Shown piece by piece: positions 39,152 to 48,587 of a stretch of 64,000 nt of DNA (position 1 is the first letter of the stretch; the number at the start of each line of letters is the position of its first letter). A model generated the notes under the pieces. That model did no database searches. It saw only the letters and a list, made by a program, of their open reading frames with translations, and was not told the DNA's origin. Made by a program: the position numbers and the translations under genes. Source of the stretch: Vreelandella boliviensis LC1 (lineage in GTDB: Bacteria > Pseudomonadota > Gammaproteobacteria > Pseudomonadales > Halomonadaceae); assembly GCF_000236035.1 (NCBI RefSeq), contig NZ_JH393258.1, positions 142,051-206,050 of the forward strand, read 5' to 3'.

Positions 39152-41338
39152 TTATCCCTCTTCATCCGGCTCAGCCCACGCCAGTCTCGCAGCATTAATG
39201 GTCACTGTTAACGAGCTAGCCGCCATGGCAAGCACTGCGACCAACGGCGGTATGGCCATCAGCACCACTAGCCCGAGTGCCAAGGTGTTATAGAGCGCCG
39301 AAAAAAACAGGTTTTGCACCATGATGCGTCGGGTGCGTTTGGCAATGCCGAGCAGTTTTACTACCCCACCTATCCCAGGTGTCATTAGCTGTGCGGAAGC
39401 CCCTTCTCGGGCAGCTTCGCTGGCATTCAACGGAGCAATGCCAACATCTGCCGCGGCCAGGCTTAAGGTATCGTTTAAGCCATCCCCCACGTAGAGCGTT
39501 GGCGATGGCAGCGCCTGCAGTAACCGCGCCTTGGCTTCCGGCGAGCGCTGGGCATAACAAGCTTCACGGGCAAGTCCAACCCGCTCGCCTAACCAACTCA
39601 CCGCGCCCTGCCGGTCACCGCTGATCATTGCCACCACATACCCTGAAGCTAGCAGGCGCTTCACGCTGGGTTCAGCGTCGTCCACCGGTTGATCGGAGAG
39701 ATAGAGCGTCGCTAGCCAGCCCGCCTCATCGGCTACCATCACTTGAGAAGCAAAAGCCAGCGCTGCGTCTTCCGCTTGATCAGGCAGCACGATGCGCTGG
39801 CGAGCCATCCAGCTAGCGCTGCCCACCGACAGCCATTCGCCGCTACTTAACTTCACCCGGCGCCCTTCCCCAGGCACTTCATTGACCTCTTCGCACGGTT
39901 CCGATTGTTGATCGCCGAGGCTACTTGCCCAGCGTGCTAGCGCTTGTGCCAAGGGATGTTCGCTACCCGCAACGGCGGCTCTAAGCTTGCGTTGTAGGGC
40001 TTGCCGATCAGCACCCTCCCGCGCCTGCCAGTGAAGCACTGCGTGGCTACCGGTGGTCAGAGTGCCAGTTTTATCCATTGCGACCGAGCGAATACGCGCC
40101 AGAGTTTCAAGCACTGCTGGGTCGCGTAGTGCTACTCCTTGCTGCATGGCCTGGCCGCTACCGGCAAGGCTTGCCAGCGGCACGGCGAGCCCGACAGCGC
40201 AGGGGCATGCCACAACTAACACCGAAAGCGCGCGCACTAAGGCATCCTCCCAACCCAACCCGAATAACAACGCAGCGGGCAGTGTCAGTAGCGCGAGCAC
40301 CATCGCTAGCGGGCTTAGCCAGGCGGCAAAGCGGTCAGCGAGCTTCTGCAATTCGCCTTTTTTGGCCTGATAGCGGCGCATCTCATCACACAGTCGATCC
40401 AGTCGCCGCTTGCCTACCCCAGCGCTGACCTGCATGACGATAGGTGTGGTACCCAGATAGCGGCAGCCCGCGTATATCGCCTGCCCTGCTTGAAAATGTC
40501 GCGGTAAGCTTTCCCCAGTCAGTGAGGCGGTGTCGATCCAACCGGATTCGTCAAGGGTGCCGTCAAGTGCCACCAACTCACCGGGCGCTAACTCAACGCG
40601 CATTTCGGCGGCCACTTCAGCGACAGGTAGTGAGACCCAACGCTCGTTTTGCCAAACTTTTATGTTTCTATCTGGTAGCGTCAGGGCATCCAATGCTTTT
40701 AACCCCCGATGGCGACACAGCGTCTCTACCAACCGCCCAACGAGTAAAAGCACAATCAACATCACCGCCGTATCGAAGTAGACCTCTGCAGAGCCGCGCC
40801 ATAGCAGCCATACCGAGACCATCACCGCGCCAATAACACCCAGGCTAACCAGCACATCCATACCCGGGCGCTTGGCCATCAGCGTGCGCCACCCAGCCCG
40901 GTAAAACGGCATGCCTGCGAACAGCACTACAGGCAGTGAAAATGCCCCCGACACCCACGCCACCACCAATTCAACCCGCTCCGAAGGCAATGCACCCGCA
41001 TATATCAATAGTGAAGCCAGCATCGTCCACATGCCAAACAGCGAGCCGACCATCAGTCTAAGCGTTAAGTAGCGGCTCTCTGATTCTAAACGCCCATGGG
41101 CGTCCCCCACCGGTTCAAGCTCTGTCAGCCGATAGCCCAGGCGCTTAACCTTTGCGGCAAGTGTTGAGAGCTGGGTAGCGGCAGGCGTGCCGCTAATGCA
41201 AAGCGTTGCGCTTGGATAATGCACGCTAACCTCACGCACGCCTTCAAGACGCTTAAGCGAGCCCTCCACGGCTAGGGCACAGCTGGTGCACCACATACCA
41301 TGTAGGGTATAGAGCCTTTCCGTGTTGGTCTCCGTCAT
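39152..41338 (-). CDS. Copper-type P1B ATPase (CcoI/CopA-like)
   Basis: The 728-residue heavy-metal ATPase has an N-terminal HMA domain with MWCTSCA (CxxC), about eight membrane segments, the metal-channel motif VACPCAVGLAVP, phosphorylation site DKTGTLTTG (Asp) and hinge motif VGDGLNDTLSLAAADVGIA. The CPC motif points to monovalent copper. It lies downstream of the cytochrome oxidase genes on the same strand, like CcoI/FixI-type pumps that supply copper to oxidases, so a role in Cu(A)/Cu(B) assembly is likely. A simple detoxifying exporter is the alternative. ATG at 41338 is taken; TTG at 41353 is possible. Confidence 0.9.
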   Translation of the reverse strand: MTETNTERLYTLHGMWCTSCALAVEGSLKRLEGVREVSVHYPSATLCISGTPAATQLSTLAAKVKRLGYRLTELEPVGDAHGRLESESRYLTLRLMVGSLFGMWTMLASLLIYAGALPSERVELVVAWVSGAFSLPVVLFAGMPFYRAGWRTLMAKRPGMDVLVSLGVIGAVMVSVWLLWRGSAEVYFDTAVMLIVLLLVGRLVETLCRHRGLKALDALTLPDRNIKVWQNERWVSLPVAEVAAEMRVELAPGELVALDGTLDESGWIDTASLTGESLPRHFQAGQAIYAGCRYLGTTPIVMQVSAGVGKRRLDRLCDEMRRYQAKKGELQKLADRFAAWLSPLAMVLALLTLPAALLFGLGWEDALVRALSVLVVACPCAVGLAVPLASLAGSGQAMQQGVALRDPAVLETLARIRSVAMDKTGTLTTGSHAVLHWQAREGADRQALQRKLRAAVAGSEHPLAQALARWASSLGDQQSEPCEEVNEVPGEGRRVKLSSGEWLSVGSASWMARQRIVLPDQAEDAALAFASQVMVADEAGWLATLYLSDQPVDDAEPSVKRLLASGYVVAMISGDRQGAVSWLGERVGLAREACYAQRSPEAKARLLQALPSPTLYVGDGLNDTLSLAAADVGIAPLNASEAAREGASAQLMTPGIGGVVKLLGIAKRTRRIMVQNLFFSALYNTLALGLVVLMAIPPLVAVLAMAASSLTVTINAARLAWAEPDEEG

Positions 41339-41343
41339 GCCAC

Positions 41344-41700
41344 TCACAGACAAGGCGGAATGCCGATAATCGGCATTGCCGCGAACACAACGCCCAAGGT
41401 AGAGAAAAGATACAGCCCAGCGGAAACCGAAGCATTAAAGCGCAGCCGCCCGACCTGGCGCTTGGCCATCCGGCAGCAGCCCACCGTTAATGCCGCCAGT
41501 AACGCAATCGCCGCGATACTGACGGCAAGCAGCATAGCGCTCACCAGGGTGAATACGCCCTGCTCGGGAGCAGGTGGCGCGACCGAGCAGGCGACCGCAT
41601 GCCCGCCATAAACCGCCACAAACCAGATACACCACAGTGTCAAGCCAATCACAAAATGCAATGGATGAGTAAGGTGTAGGCGTTGCATTAAAGTAGCCAT
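41344..41700 (-). CDS. Small membrane protein of the oxidase cluster
   Basis: The 118-residue protein has three clear hydrophobic segments (about 17-40, 50-72, 92-112) and a basic loop (RMAKRQVGRLRFN near residue 80). I do not recognise a family. It sits tightly between the subunit I-III gene (four bases) and the P-type ATPase, so it probably takes part in oxidase assembly or stability. A Cys pair CC near residue 75 and a single Cys near residue 38 and at the tail could bind metal, which is speculative. Confidence 0.7.
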   Translation of the reverse strand: MATLMQRLHLTHPLHFVIGLTLWCIWFVAVYGGHAVACSVAPPAPEQGVFTLVSAMLLAVSIAAIALLAALTVGCCRMAKRQVGRLRFNASVSAGLYLFSTLGVVFAAMPIIGIPPCL

Positions 41701-41704
41701 CAGC

Positions 41705-44245
41705 TTAGCTCCCTATCACACGAGGCAGCACGGCAAGCGCGCCCACGAGTATCCAGAAGGTCACCAGGTTATAGCGCCACCATTGGGCAACCACTGCAGG
41801 CTCGAAAGGCGCATGGGCTCCCACATAGCCATAGCCCACCCGCAGGCCCTGGAGCAGAACAAGCACGGCGCCTAAACCGCCGTGTAGCAGCGCATAGGCT
41901 AAGCCGACCATAATAATCGCATCATGGGCGGTCTCGGTCACTGCCAGGTCTGCACTCAGCAGCACCCAAAGCGTTATCGCTACCTGCACAAATCCAAGGG
42001 CACTGATGCTATACATGCCCACTGCTAGCCCAGCATCCTTACCCTGGCGCAAACCGCGAACAAGTTTTTCGAGAATTGCCGCGCCAGCGGCTAGCACCAC
42101 CCCGGCAAGAATCAGCCCCACCAAGGAGAGCGGTGAAGTCTCGGGCATCCGCCACTCGGGGGACACCGTCCATAGATAGAACCAGCCAAACAGGTAAGAG
42201 AGGAAGAACGAGCCGTTGGCGATTAGCGTGATCGACATGGCCCATAAGCCAGGGCCATCCATGGTGCGCGAGTGCAGCGGTGGGTCGCCGGGGGCTACTT
42301 CGGCATCCGGGGCGGCTTTCGGATGCGAGCCGTTCTCCCACGACCAGCGCAACAGAAATAGCCCTGCAATAATCACCGCAATGCCCGCCAACGGATAAAG
42401 ACGCGTTAGCAGGCTAATACAGACGACCGCCAGCGCCATGGCAGCAAACAGTGGCCACCATGAGTTACCCGGAAGGTGAATGATCTCGCGCACTTTGCCG
42501 GTTATCGGGTCAGTGCCCCACATTTCCCGGCGGCCGTGAGTCGCCACTGCCAGGCTATGCTGACCTTCTGCCATGGTGCGGGGCAGGTCGGGATTATCCC
42601 AGAGCGGATGACGCGTCTCGACGTTGGGCAGGCTAACAAAGTTATAGGCGCTGGGCGGCATGTTGTTAGCCCACTCAAGGGTGTCCGCATTCCAGGGGTT
42701 ATGCTTGGCAGGTTTGCCGAAACGGAAGTGCAGTGCAAAATCGAGCAGCACCATGGCAATCCCCGCGGACATGATAAAGCTACTCATGGATGACAGCAGG
42801 TTGAAAATATCCCAGCCCATGCCCGTCTCATAGGAGTAAACCCGCCGCGGCATACCCAGCAGCCCCGTCCAGTGCATGATCAGGAAGGTGCCGTTAAAGC
42901 CCAGGAAGGTCAGCCAAAAGCCCCATTTACCCAGGGTTTCAGACGGCATCCGCCCTGAAAACAGCGGCAGCCAGTAGTAGAGCCCGGCAATTAGCGGGAA
43001 GAACATTCCGCCCACCAGCACATAGTGCATATGCGCTACGACAAAGTGGGTGTCGTGCACCTGCCAGTTAAACGGCACCAGCGCCAGCATTACCCCGGTT
43101 AGGCCGCCACACACAAAGATAATCAGGAACCCCATGATCCACAGCATCGGCAGCTTCATCTTGGGCTTACCCAACCATAGCGTGGCCAGCCAAACAAACA
43201 CCTGTATCGCTGTGGGCACCGCCACCAACATACTGGCGGCGGAGAAGAACGCCTGGGCCAGTTGCGGGATGCCCACGGTAAACATGTGGTGAACCCAGAG
43301 ACCGAAACTGATAAAGCCTGTCACGGCAATGGCAAATACCACCCAGCCATAGCCAACAATCGGACGGCCAGCGAACACCGGTATCAGCGTGGAGACTATG
43401 CCCGCTGCGGGCAGAAAGATGATGTACACCTCGGGATGGCCAAACAACCAGAACAGGTGCTGCCAAAGAATCGGGTCACCGCCACCCGCCACTTCAAAAA
43501 ACGGCATCCCCACCGCGCGCTCAAGCTCCAGCAAAATACTGCCCAGAATCAGTGGCGGGAAGCCGACCACAATCATCAGCGCCATGGCGAGGATATACCA
43601 GGCAAACAGCGGCATTTTGTGCAGCGCCATGCCTTGGGTGCGGGTACGCAGAATCGAGACCACCAGCTCGACCCCGGCAGACAGCGCGGAGATCTCAACA
43701 AAGGTAATCCCTAGCAGCCAAAAATCGGAGCCCAACCCCGGTGAATACTCGCTGCTGCTAAGCGGGGTATACATAAACCAGCCGCTGTCCGGCGCCATCT
43801 CTAACACCAAACTAAACGACAGGATGATGCCGCCAAACAGATAGCACCAGTACCCCAGCGACGTAAGCCGGGGGCAGACTAGATCCCGGGCACCGATCAT
43901 TTTGGGGATCATATAAATCGCCAACCCTTCAAGCATGGGGATGGCGAACAGGAACATCATCACCGTGCCGTGCATGGTGGTGACTTGGTTATAGATATCC
44001 GGCGACATAAAGTCTTGATCAGGGAGCGCCAGCTGGGTGCGCACCAGCATGGCCAGCAGGCCGCCGATCAAGAAGAACACCATTCCGGTGACCATAAAAC
44101 GCAGGCCGAGCGTGGTGTGGTTAACAATGGTGAGGGCTTGCAAGCCACGTGGGTTGCCCCAGATCTCGTGCAAGTCGCTGTGCAGTTGATGGGGGCCTTT
44201 GATGTTATCGCCCTCGGGGGTCGCTTCACGGCTGATAGTGGTCAT
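41705..44245 (-). CDS. ctaD: Cytochrome c oxidase subunit I-III fusion
   Basis: The 846-residue protein joins subunit I (about 1-560) to a subunit III-like part (about 620-846). Subunit I holds TMHGTVMMF (heme a ligand), GHPEVYIIFLPAAG (Cu(B) His and cross-linked Tyr), VHHMFTVGIP (two Cu(B) His) and HMHYVLVGG (heme a3 and a ligands), so it is an A-type heme-copper oxidase. It reduces O2 to water and pumps protons in the inner membrane. The ATG at 44245 overlaps the coxB stop (ATGA). No separate subunit III, Cox11/CtaG or heme O synthase gene is in this window. Confidence 0.93.
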   Translation of the reverse strand: MTTISREATPEGDNIKGPHQLHSDLHEIWGNPRGLQALTIVNHTTLGLRFMVTGMVFFLIGGLLAMLVRTQLALPDQDFMSPDIYNQVTTMHGTVMMFLFAIPMLEGLAIYMIPKMIGARDLVCPRLTSLGYWCYLFGGIILSFSLVLEMAPDSGWFMYTPLSSSEYSPGLGSDFWLLGITFVEISALSAGVELVVSILRTRTQGMALHKMPLFAWYILAMALMIVVGFPPLILGSILLELERAVGMPFFEVAGGGDPILWQHLFWLFGHPEVYIIFLPAAGIVSTLIPVFAGRPIVGYGWVVFAIAVTGFISFGLWVHHMFTVGIPQLAQAFFSAASMLVAVPTAIQVFVWLATLWLGKPKMKLPMLWIMGFLIIFVCGGLTGVMLALVPFNWQVHDTHFVVAHMHYVLVGGMFFPLIAGLYYWLPLFSGRMPSETLGKWGFWLTFLGFNGTFLIMHWTGLLGMPRRVYSYETGMGWDIFNLLSSMSSFIMSAGIAMVLLDFALHFRFGKPAKHNPWNADTLEWANNMPPSAYNFVSLPNVETRHPLWDNPDLPRTMAEGQHSLAVATHGRREMWGTDPITGKVREIIHLPGNSWWPLFAAMALAVVCISLLTRLYPLAGIAVIIAGLFLLRWSWENGSHPKAAPDAEVAPGDPPLHSRTMDGPGLWAMSITLIANGSFFLSYLFGWFYLWTVSPEWRMPETSPLSLVGLILAGVVLAAGAAILEKLVRGLRQGKDAGLAVGMYSISALGFVQVAITLWVLLSADLAVTETAHDAIIMVGLAYALLHGGLGAVLVLLQGLRVGYGYVGAHAPFEPAVVAQWWRYNLVTFWILVGALAVLPRVIGS

Positions 44246-45285
44246 GGGGTGAGCGTCTCCAGCCAAGCACCCAGGCTCTCCAAGGTGGCCGTCTCAATAT
44301 CATCGTGGGGCGGCATTTTGTTGCCCGGCTTTAAGTCTTGATGGTGCTGTAGCCAGCGGGTTACCGCCCCCTCCTCCATAGCCATAATGCCCGCCCCAAG
44401 GCTGGTGCGGCTGCCAAGATCAGAAAGATCCGGCCCCTCCCTACCCGAGGAGAGTCCCGCTACCCGGTGGCAGCTCGCGCAATGGGTCATAAAGGCCTCC
44501 CTGGCCGAGTCATGCTGTTGGTCGTTTACCGCTAGCGCTGCCAGTTGCTCCGTTTGACGGGCGGCCAGCCAAGTTTCGTAATCGTCGCGTTCGACGGCTT
44601 CTACATAGAGCTGCATTTGGGCATGCTGGGCACCGCAGAACTCGGCGCACTGGGCGCCGAATACCGCCGGTTCATCCGCTTCCAAGCGGATCTTATTCAC
44701 CCGCCCGGGAACCATATCGATCTTTCCCCCCAGGCGCGGCACCCAGAAGGCGTGAATGACATCAGCACCGGTGACGTGAAAATCGACCGGCTCTCCCGCC
44801 GGCATAATGAGCTGATTAGCGGTCACCACCTCGCCCCCTTCAGCCCCTGGGTAGCGAACTTCCCACCACCACTGATGGCCGATAACTTCGATGACTTCCG
44901 GTGGATCTGCTAACGGCAGCGGCAATAAACGCTGCCCAGTGGGCACCCCGAAAGCCAATAGCGCGGTAATGCTCGCCACCGGCAGCACAATGCCGCCACC
45001 AATAATCCAGCGGCGCGCAATTTTGCGCTCATCAGCAGGCGTTCGCGTTACTTCTTTACGCTTGAAGGTATACAGCCAGAAAGCGGTGACCAGCACTAGA
45101 ACCACAGTGCCAAAACCCAGCATCACCCACCAGATCATCACCACGTCTCGCGCGGCCTGGCCAGCTGGGTCTAGAATAGACTTATCCCCTGCGCAACCGG
45201 TTAGCAACAGCCCAGCCAGTAGCGCTAGAGTTATGCCAAGTGAGTTGACCCGCTGTAGGGTTAAGCGTTGAATAGTGTGCCTCAT
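44242..45285 (-). CDS. coxB: Cytochrome c oxidase subunit II with cytochrome c domain
   Basis: The 347-residue protein starts MRHTIQRL and has a lipoprotein signal (LLAGLLLTGC, lipobox Cys near residue 32). Two membrane segments follow, then the periplasmic Cu(A) domain with GHQWWWEVRYP and CAEFCGAQHAQM (Cys, Cys, His, Met ligands), then a C-terminal cytochrome c domain with CASCH near residue 265 and a Met ligand in KMPP. This is the caa3-type layout. The start at 45285 is chosen because the open frame further upstream only mirrors the divergent DUF2231 gene. Confidence 0.93.
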   Translation of the reverse strand: MRHTIQRLTLQRVNSLGITLALLAGLLLTGCAGDKSILDPAGQAARDVVMIWWVMLGFGTVVLVLVTAFWLYTFKRKEVTRTPADERKIARRWIIGGGIVLPVASITALLAFGVPTGQRLLPLPLADPPEVIEVIGHQWWWEVRYPGAEGGEVVTANQLIMPAGEPVDFHVTGADVIHAFWVPRLGGKIDMVPGRVNKIRLEADEPAVFGAQCAEFCGAQHAQMQLYVEAVERDDYETWLAARQTEQLAALAVNDQQHDSAREAFMTHCASCHRVAGLSSGREGPDLSDLGSRTSLGAGIMAMEEGAVTRWLQHHQDLKPGNKMPPHDDIETATLESLGAWLETLTP

Positions 45286-45321
45286 CCCTTGAATTGCTGT
45301 TTCGGCCCACAGGAAGTGACC

Positions 45322-45783
45322 ATGGCAAAACCTCGTCAGCGCTCGATTAAAAGCCGCGCCTCTCTCGCCGGCCACCCGCTTCATCCCGTGATGATTCACT
45401 TCCCTGTTGCAGCCCTGATGGCGCTGGTGGCAAGCGATATCGGTTACCTGCTGAGTGGCGATCCCTTCTGGTTGCGCGCTGGCCTGTGGCTGGCAGGCGT
45501 CGGCGCGTTTGGCGGCTGGATTGCCAGTACGGCGGGCATTATCGATCTGGTCACCGTGCCGCGCATTCGCCGCCTGATTACCGGCTGGAGCCACGCCATC
45601 GTCGCGGTGGTGATGCTCTCGTTGGCGTCGCTGAACTGGCTGCTGCGCTTCAATGACCCGAGTGCGATTCTGCCCTGGGGGCTGGCCGTCTCGCTGGTCA
45701 CCGCCGCGTTGATCGCCCTGGCGGGCTGGCTGGGTGGTCAACTGGTGTATGAACACGCGGTGGGGGTCGAGGTTGAGGATTAA
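45322..45783 (+). CDS. DUF2231 family membrane protein
   Basis: The 153-residue protein begins with a basic segment and the DUF2231 signature GHPLHPVMIHFPVAALMA near residue 22, followed by four membrane segments. AGGAAG lies upstream of the ATG. Members are often found near oxidase or cytochrome genes, and a role in heme or electron transport has been suggested only by context. It is divergent from coxB, with 36 bases between starts, so the two share a promoter region. Confidence 0.85.
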   Translation: MAKPRQRSIKSRASLAGHPLHPVMIHFPVAALMALVASDIGYLLSGDPFWLRAGLWLAGVGAFGGWIASTAGIIDLVTVPRIRRLITGWSHAIVAVVMLSLASLNWLLRFNDPSAILPWGLAVSLVTAALIALAGWLGGQLVYEHAVGVEVED

Positions 45784-45808
45784 CGCTAATACGTTAGATG
45801 TCATGGTG

Positions 45809-46234
45809 TTAGCTCCAGTCCAGCGGTTTTGCTAACACAAACCCCAATACGCTTAGAATGCCTGCCAGGGCTAAACAGAGCGCCGTCCAGTTTGCGGGCT
45901 TAACCCAGCGATAGTGGCCCATCTCAAGGCGCAGTATTAACCAGCCAAAACAGCCGTGGGCAGCCACCATGGCCACGACGGCGCCCAGCTTTAAGATCAG
46001 CCAGCCGCCCAGCAGGCCATGCACGAGAAACAGCAGCGTGCCTGAGGCAATCGCCACCAGGGCAGCTGGAGTAGCAATAGAGTTATAGAAGAACCGAGGC
46101 ATGGGCGGCGTGCCCTGGGCAAAGCCAGAGTCTTTGCGCAATTGTAGCGCCTGGCTGAGTAAGGCAGGCAGATAGAGCAGCGAACCGCACCAGATCACTA
46201 GCGCGGCAATGTGAAGCAGTTTAAGCCAAGGCAT
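45809..46234 (-). CDS. CopD/HemJ-like membrane protein
   Basis: The 141-residue protein has four hydrophobic segments, with an N-terminal LKLLHIAALVIWCGSLLYLP helix carrying a His-Trp pattern like CopD/HemJ families. GGAAG precedes the ATG at 46234. CopD-like proteins are linked to copper handling, and HemJ-like to protoporphyrinogen oxidation; the closeness to the oxidase genes suits either. It is convergent with DUF2231 and alone on its strand. Confidence 0.7.
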   Translation of the reverse strand: MPWLKLLHIAALVIWCGSLLYLPALLSQALQLRKDSGFAQGTPPMPRFFYNSIATPAALVAIASGTLLFLVHGLLGGWLILKLGAVVAMVAAHGCFGWLILRLEMGHYRWVKPANWTALCLALAGILSVLGFVLAKPLDWS

Positions 46235-46313
46235 CGGGGCTTCCTTGCGTTGCATAAGGCGGGATCAGATCACTCCCTTACCTTAGTCAAAACCCCCTCA
46301 TCTGGCTAGCCGC

Positions 46314-47204
46314 TTAACTCACTTGTATCTCGTAACCCGTGAATTTGCGAAGATTAATCACCCCGCTATCAAGGATCAAATACTGACCTTTGATGCCTTG
46401 CAGCACGCCTTCCACCAGCGGCTGCTTATCGAAATTATGCGAGACCACTTTTTTGGGGAAAACGCTGACAGGGTAGTGAAAATGCTGCGGCACCGCTTCC
46501 AGGGTGCGAATCGCCTCCGCGCCATGGGTCTCACGCAGTTGGTTTAAGCCATTGGCTAACAGGCTGAGCAAACGGTCACGCTCGGCGCTCAAATCCATGG
46601 TCTCGACGTCACCTTTGAGCATGGCCCGCCAGTTGGTGCGGTCGGCCACCTGCTGTTTAAACAGCATTTCGACAAACCCAGACTGCTGACGCGTATCCAC
46701 TTCCAGTATCGGCAGCGCCTGAATTGCGCCTTGATCCAACCAGCGGGTAGGCATTTGGGTTTTGCGGGTAATGCCGACCTTGAGCCCTGAGGAGTTAGCC
46801 AAATAGACGATGTGGGGCTGGAAGCAGTGCCGCTCGCCCCACTCCGGCTCACGGCAGGTACCTTGAAAAAAGTGGCAGGTTTCCGGCTTCATAATGCAGG
46901 TATCGCACTGGGCTAACCGCTTGAAGCAGGGGTAGCAATGGCCTTGGGCAAAGCTCTTCTTGGTCGCCCGCCCGCAGTGGGTACAGGCAATGGCACCTGT
47001 CCAGCGCAAGCTAAGCGGCTCACCAATGCGCTCGTTTAGCGCAACCCGGTGCTCGCCCGCGCGCAAGTGGTAATCTACCTGTTCGTCTGGGCGGCTGGGT
47101 AGCGCTGCCGCCATTTTGCTTAAACAGCCCTGTACTGAAAAACCCGGTACTGAAGAACCCGGTACTGAAAAGTCTGGCACGGCCACTTCAATCACGCGTG
47201 GCAT
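46314..47204 (-). CDS. DUF2797 family protein
   Basis: The 296-residue protein has a four-Cys zinc-ribbon-like region (CTHCGR..KKSFAQGHCYPCFK, then CDTC and CHFFQGTC, about 74-122) followed by a domain with VGITRKTQMPTRWLDQGA that resembles a GIY-YIG-like nuclease or binding fold (about 130-200). Its function is not established. The N-terminus contains three in-frame copies of a 15-bp repeat (FSVPG/SSVPG/FSVQG), so the true start may lie after them at the Met of SKMAAALP. It overlaps the yeaC end by 17 bases. Confidence 0.85.
   Translation of the reverse strand: MPRVIEVAVPDFSVPGSSVPGFSVQGCLSKMAAALPSRPDEQVDYHLRAGEHRVALNERIGEPLSLRWTGAIACTHCGRATKKSFAQGHCYPCFKRLAQCDTCIMKPETCHFFQGTCREPEWGERHCFQPHIVYLANSSGLKVGITRKTQMPTRWLDQGAIQALPILEVDTRQQSGFVEMLFKQQVADRTNWRAMLKGDVETMDLSAERDRLLSLLANGLNQLRETHGAEAIRTLEAVPQHFHYPVSVFPKKVVSHNFDKQPLVEGVLQGIKGQYLILDSGVINLRKFTGYEIQVS
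47126..47170. repeat. In-frame 15-bp tandem repeat, three copies
   Basis: AACCCGGTACTGAAG occurs with small changes at 47126-47140, 47141-47155 and 47156-47170. It encodes the five-residue repeat at the DUF2797 N-terminus on the minus strand and keeps the frame. Confidence 0.85.
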
Positions 47205-47472
47205 CTCGTGCCAAGCCCGCCATTTCAGGCGTTACGCCAGCACCGCTAGTCGCTGCCCCGCAGGTACGCTGCTCTAGGTAGCCTACGCGGTTCTCTTCCG
47301 GCACGTTGTTCTCCGCCTCAAAACGCATAACGGCTTCCAGGCAAAGTTCGGTCTGCTCCGGCGTTAAGCGGCGACCGTCAGGCCATTTGCGCAGCGATAC
47401 CGCCTGTTTCAGGCTTTCGTAAATCGCCGGGGTCATCTGGTTGATCATTTTTTCGAACGTCATTTCGCTCAT
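47188..47472 (-). CDS. yeaC: YeaC family (DUF1315) protein
   Basis: The 94-residue protein matches the YeaC/DUF1315 pattern: NQMTPAIYESLKQAVSLRKWPDGRRLTPEQTELCLEAVM, then NNVPEENRVGYLEQ. Its function is unknown. AGAGG precedes the ATG. It begins ten bases after the rhomboid gene is left behind on the same strand and overlaps the DUF2797 gene, giving a small operon rhomboid-adjacent set on the minus strand (yeaC then DUF2797). Confidence 0.85.
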   Translation of the reverse strand: MSEMTFEKMINQMTPAIYESLKQAVSLRKWPDGRRLTPEQTELCLEAVMRFEAENNVPEENRVGYLEQRTCGAATSGAGVTPEMAGLARDATRD

Positions 47473-47482
47473 TGCAGGCCTC

Positions 47483-48334
47483 TTAACGATTTTTCAAACG
47501 GCGGGATGAATAATACCAGCCTGTGACCAACCCCACGAGCAAACCGCCCAAATGCGCTTCATTAGCGACATTGCCAAAGCCAACGCTGCCCGCCATATCG
47601 GTCATGGTGAACACCATCCAGCCGAGCATAAAGACCACCAGCATTTGCGGTACAAAGAAACCACTGTGGGGAACCCGGCGTGACATCAACCAAACGTGGG
47701 CCAGTAAGGCATAAACCACCCCGGACATGCCGCCGAATAGCACAGTGCCGGTCGCGTACTGCGCCACATTCGCGCCAATACCCGCTACGATAAGCAGCAG
47801 TAGCATGGTGCGGCTGCCCTGTAGCGCTTCAATCTGACGCCCGAAATACCACACCCACATCAGGTTGAATATTAAATGCATCCAGCCAAAGTGCAGAAAA
47901 GCAGGCGATAACAAGCGCCATACTTGCCCAGAGGTAAGCGTTTGAGAAAGGTTGCCAAATACCAGTTCACCACCTGAAATACCTATCGGCACGATGGTTA
48001 GAGTGACAATCAACTGGTCACCAAAAACACCCATCAGGGCAAATATCACCAGACTAATCACGATCATCAGCGCCGTTACCGGCACTTGCTTTAGCGATGC
48101 CAATGAGTTGGTCATGGTTCGCGGGCGCTGAGCAGCCTGTTGAAGCACCAGGGGTTCACCCTGCTGCCAGCGCTCTAGCAGTGCTTTAAGTTCGTTAAGC
48201 TGGCGTGGGTCGGCGATCCAGAGCAGTTGACCGTCCGCTTCATCGGTAATGCGGTGACCAATGCGATGGCGCCAGAGTGCCTGGCGCAATTCGCTCGTAT
48301 CCGCATGATCGGGCAGAAGCATCACTGGATGCAT
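47483..48334 (-). CDS. Rhomboid family intramembrane serine protease
   Basis: The 283-residue protein has an N-terminal cytoplasmic domain of GlpG type (about 1-85) and six membrane segments. The catalytic Ser is in GGMSGVVYALLAHVW near residue 198, the catalytic His in EAHLGGLLVGL near residue 259, and the oxyanion His/Asn in HLIFNLMWVW. It should cleave membrane-anchored proteins within the bilayer. GAGGG lies before the ATG at 48334. It may head the operon with yeaC and DUF2797. Confidence 0.92.
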   Translation of the reverse strand: MHPVMLLPDHADTSELRQALWRHRIGHRITDEADGQLLWIADPRQLNELKALLERWQQGEPLVLQQAAQRPRTMTNSLASLKQVPVTALMIVISLVIFALMGVFGDQLIVTLTIVPIGISGGELVFGNLSQTLTSGQVWRLLSPAFLHFGWMHLIFNLMWVWYFGRQIEALQGSRTMLLLLIVAGIGANVAQYATGTVLFGGMSGVVYALLAHVWLMSRRVPHSGFFVPQMLVVFMLGWMVFTMTDMAGSVGFGNVANEAHLGGLLVGLVTGWYYSSRRLKNR

Positions 48335-48432
48335 AACATCCCTCTAATTAAAGCGCGTGCGGCACGCTGTCCGCAGCGGGTAGCTATTGAAGACAATTAC
48401 TGAATTAACCACACGGCTGCCAAAAGACAGGC

Positions 48433-48540
48433 AAAAAAAACCGGCGGTGGGAACCGCCGGGGAATAAAAGCAAGGGATCATTCAAGGGAACACTTACTCT
48501 GATAGCCGACAGCAGGGTTAGTTCAGCCGTTTTGAAAAAA
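48433..48540 (-). ncRNA. Candidate small RNA with strong terminator
   Basis: On the minus strand, an 8-bp GC stem (CCGGCGGT with ACCGCCGG, 48441-48460) is followed by eight T residues (48433-48440). Before it stands TGATCCCTTGCTT, shared with the element at 52867. A weak promoter (TTAACA, 17-base gap, CATAAA) would start it near 48540. It could instead be only the terminator of the phosphoesterase gene ending at 48588. Confidence 0.35.
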
Positions 48541-48587
48541 ATATGTAATTTTATGTAATTAAAAGAAACATTTGTTAATCGCCGCGG

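Noticed and set aside
43262..43714. Long open frame antisense to ctaD
   Set aside because: It mirrors a strongly conserved oxidase gene and has no recognisable domain or ribosome site.
45286..45804. A 173-residue N-terminal extension of CoxB
   Set aside because: The extension is purely antisense to the DUF2231 gene, has shadow-like composition rich in Gln and His, and lies before a good lipoprotein signal starting at 45285.
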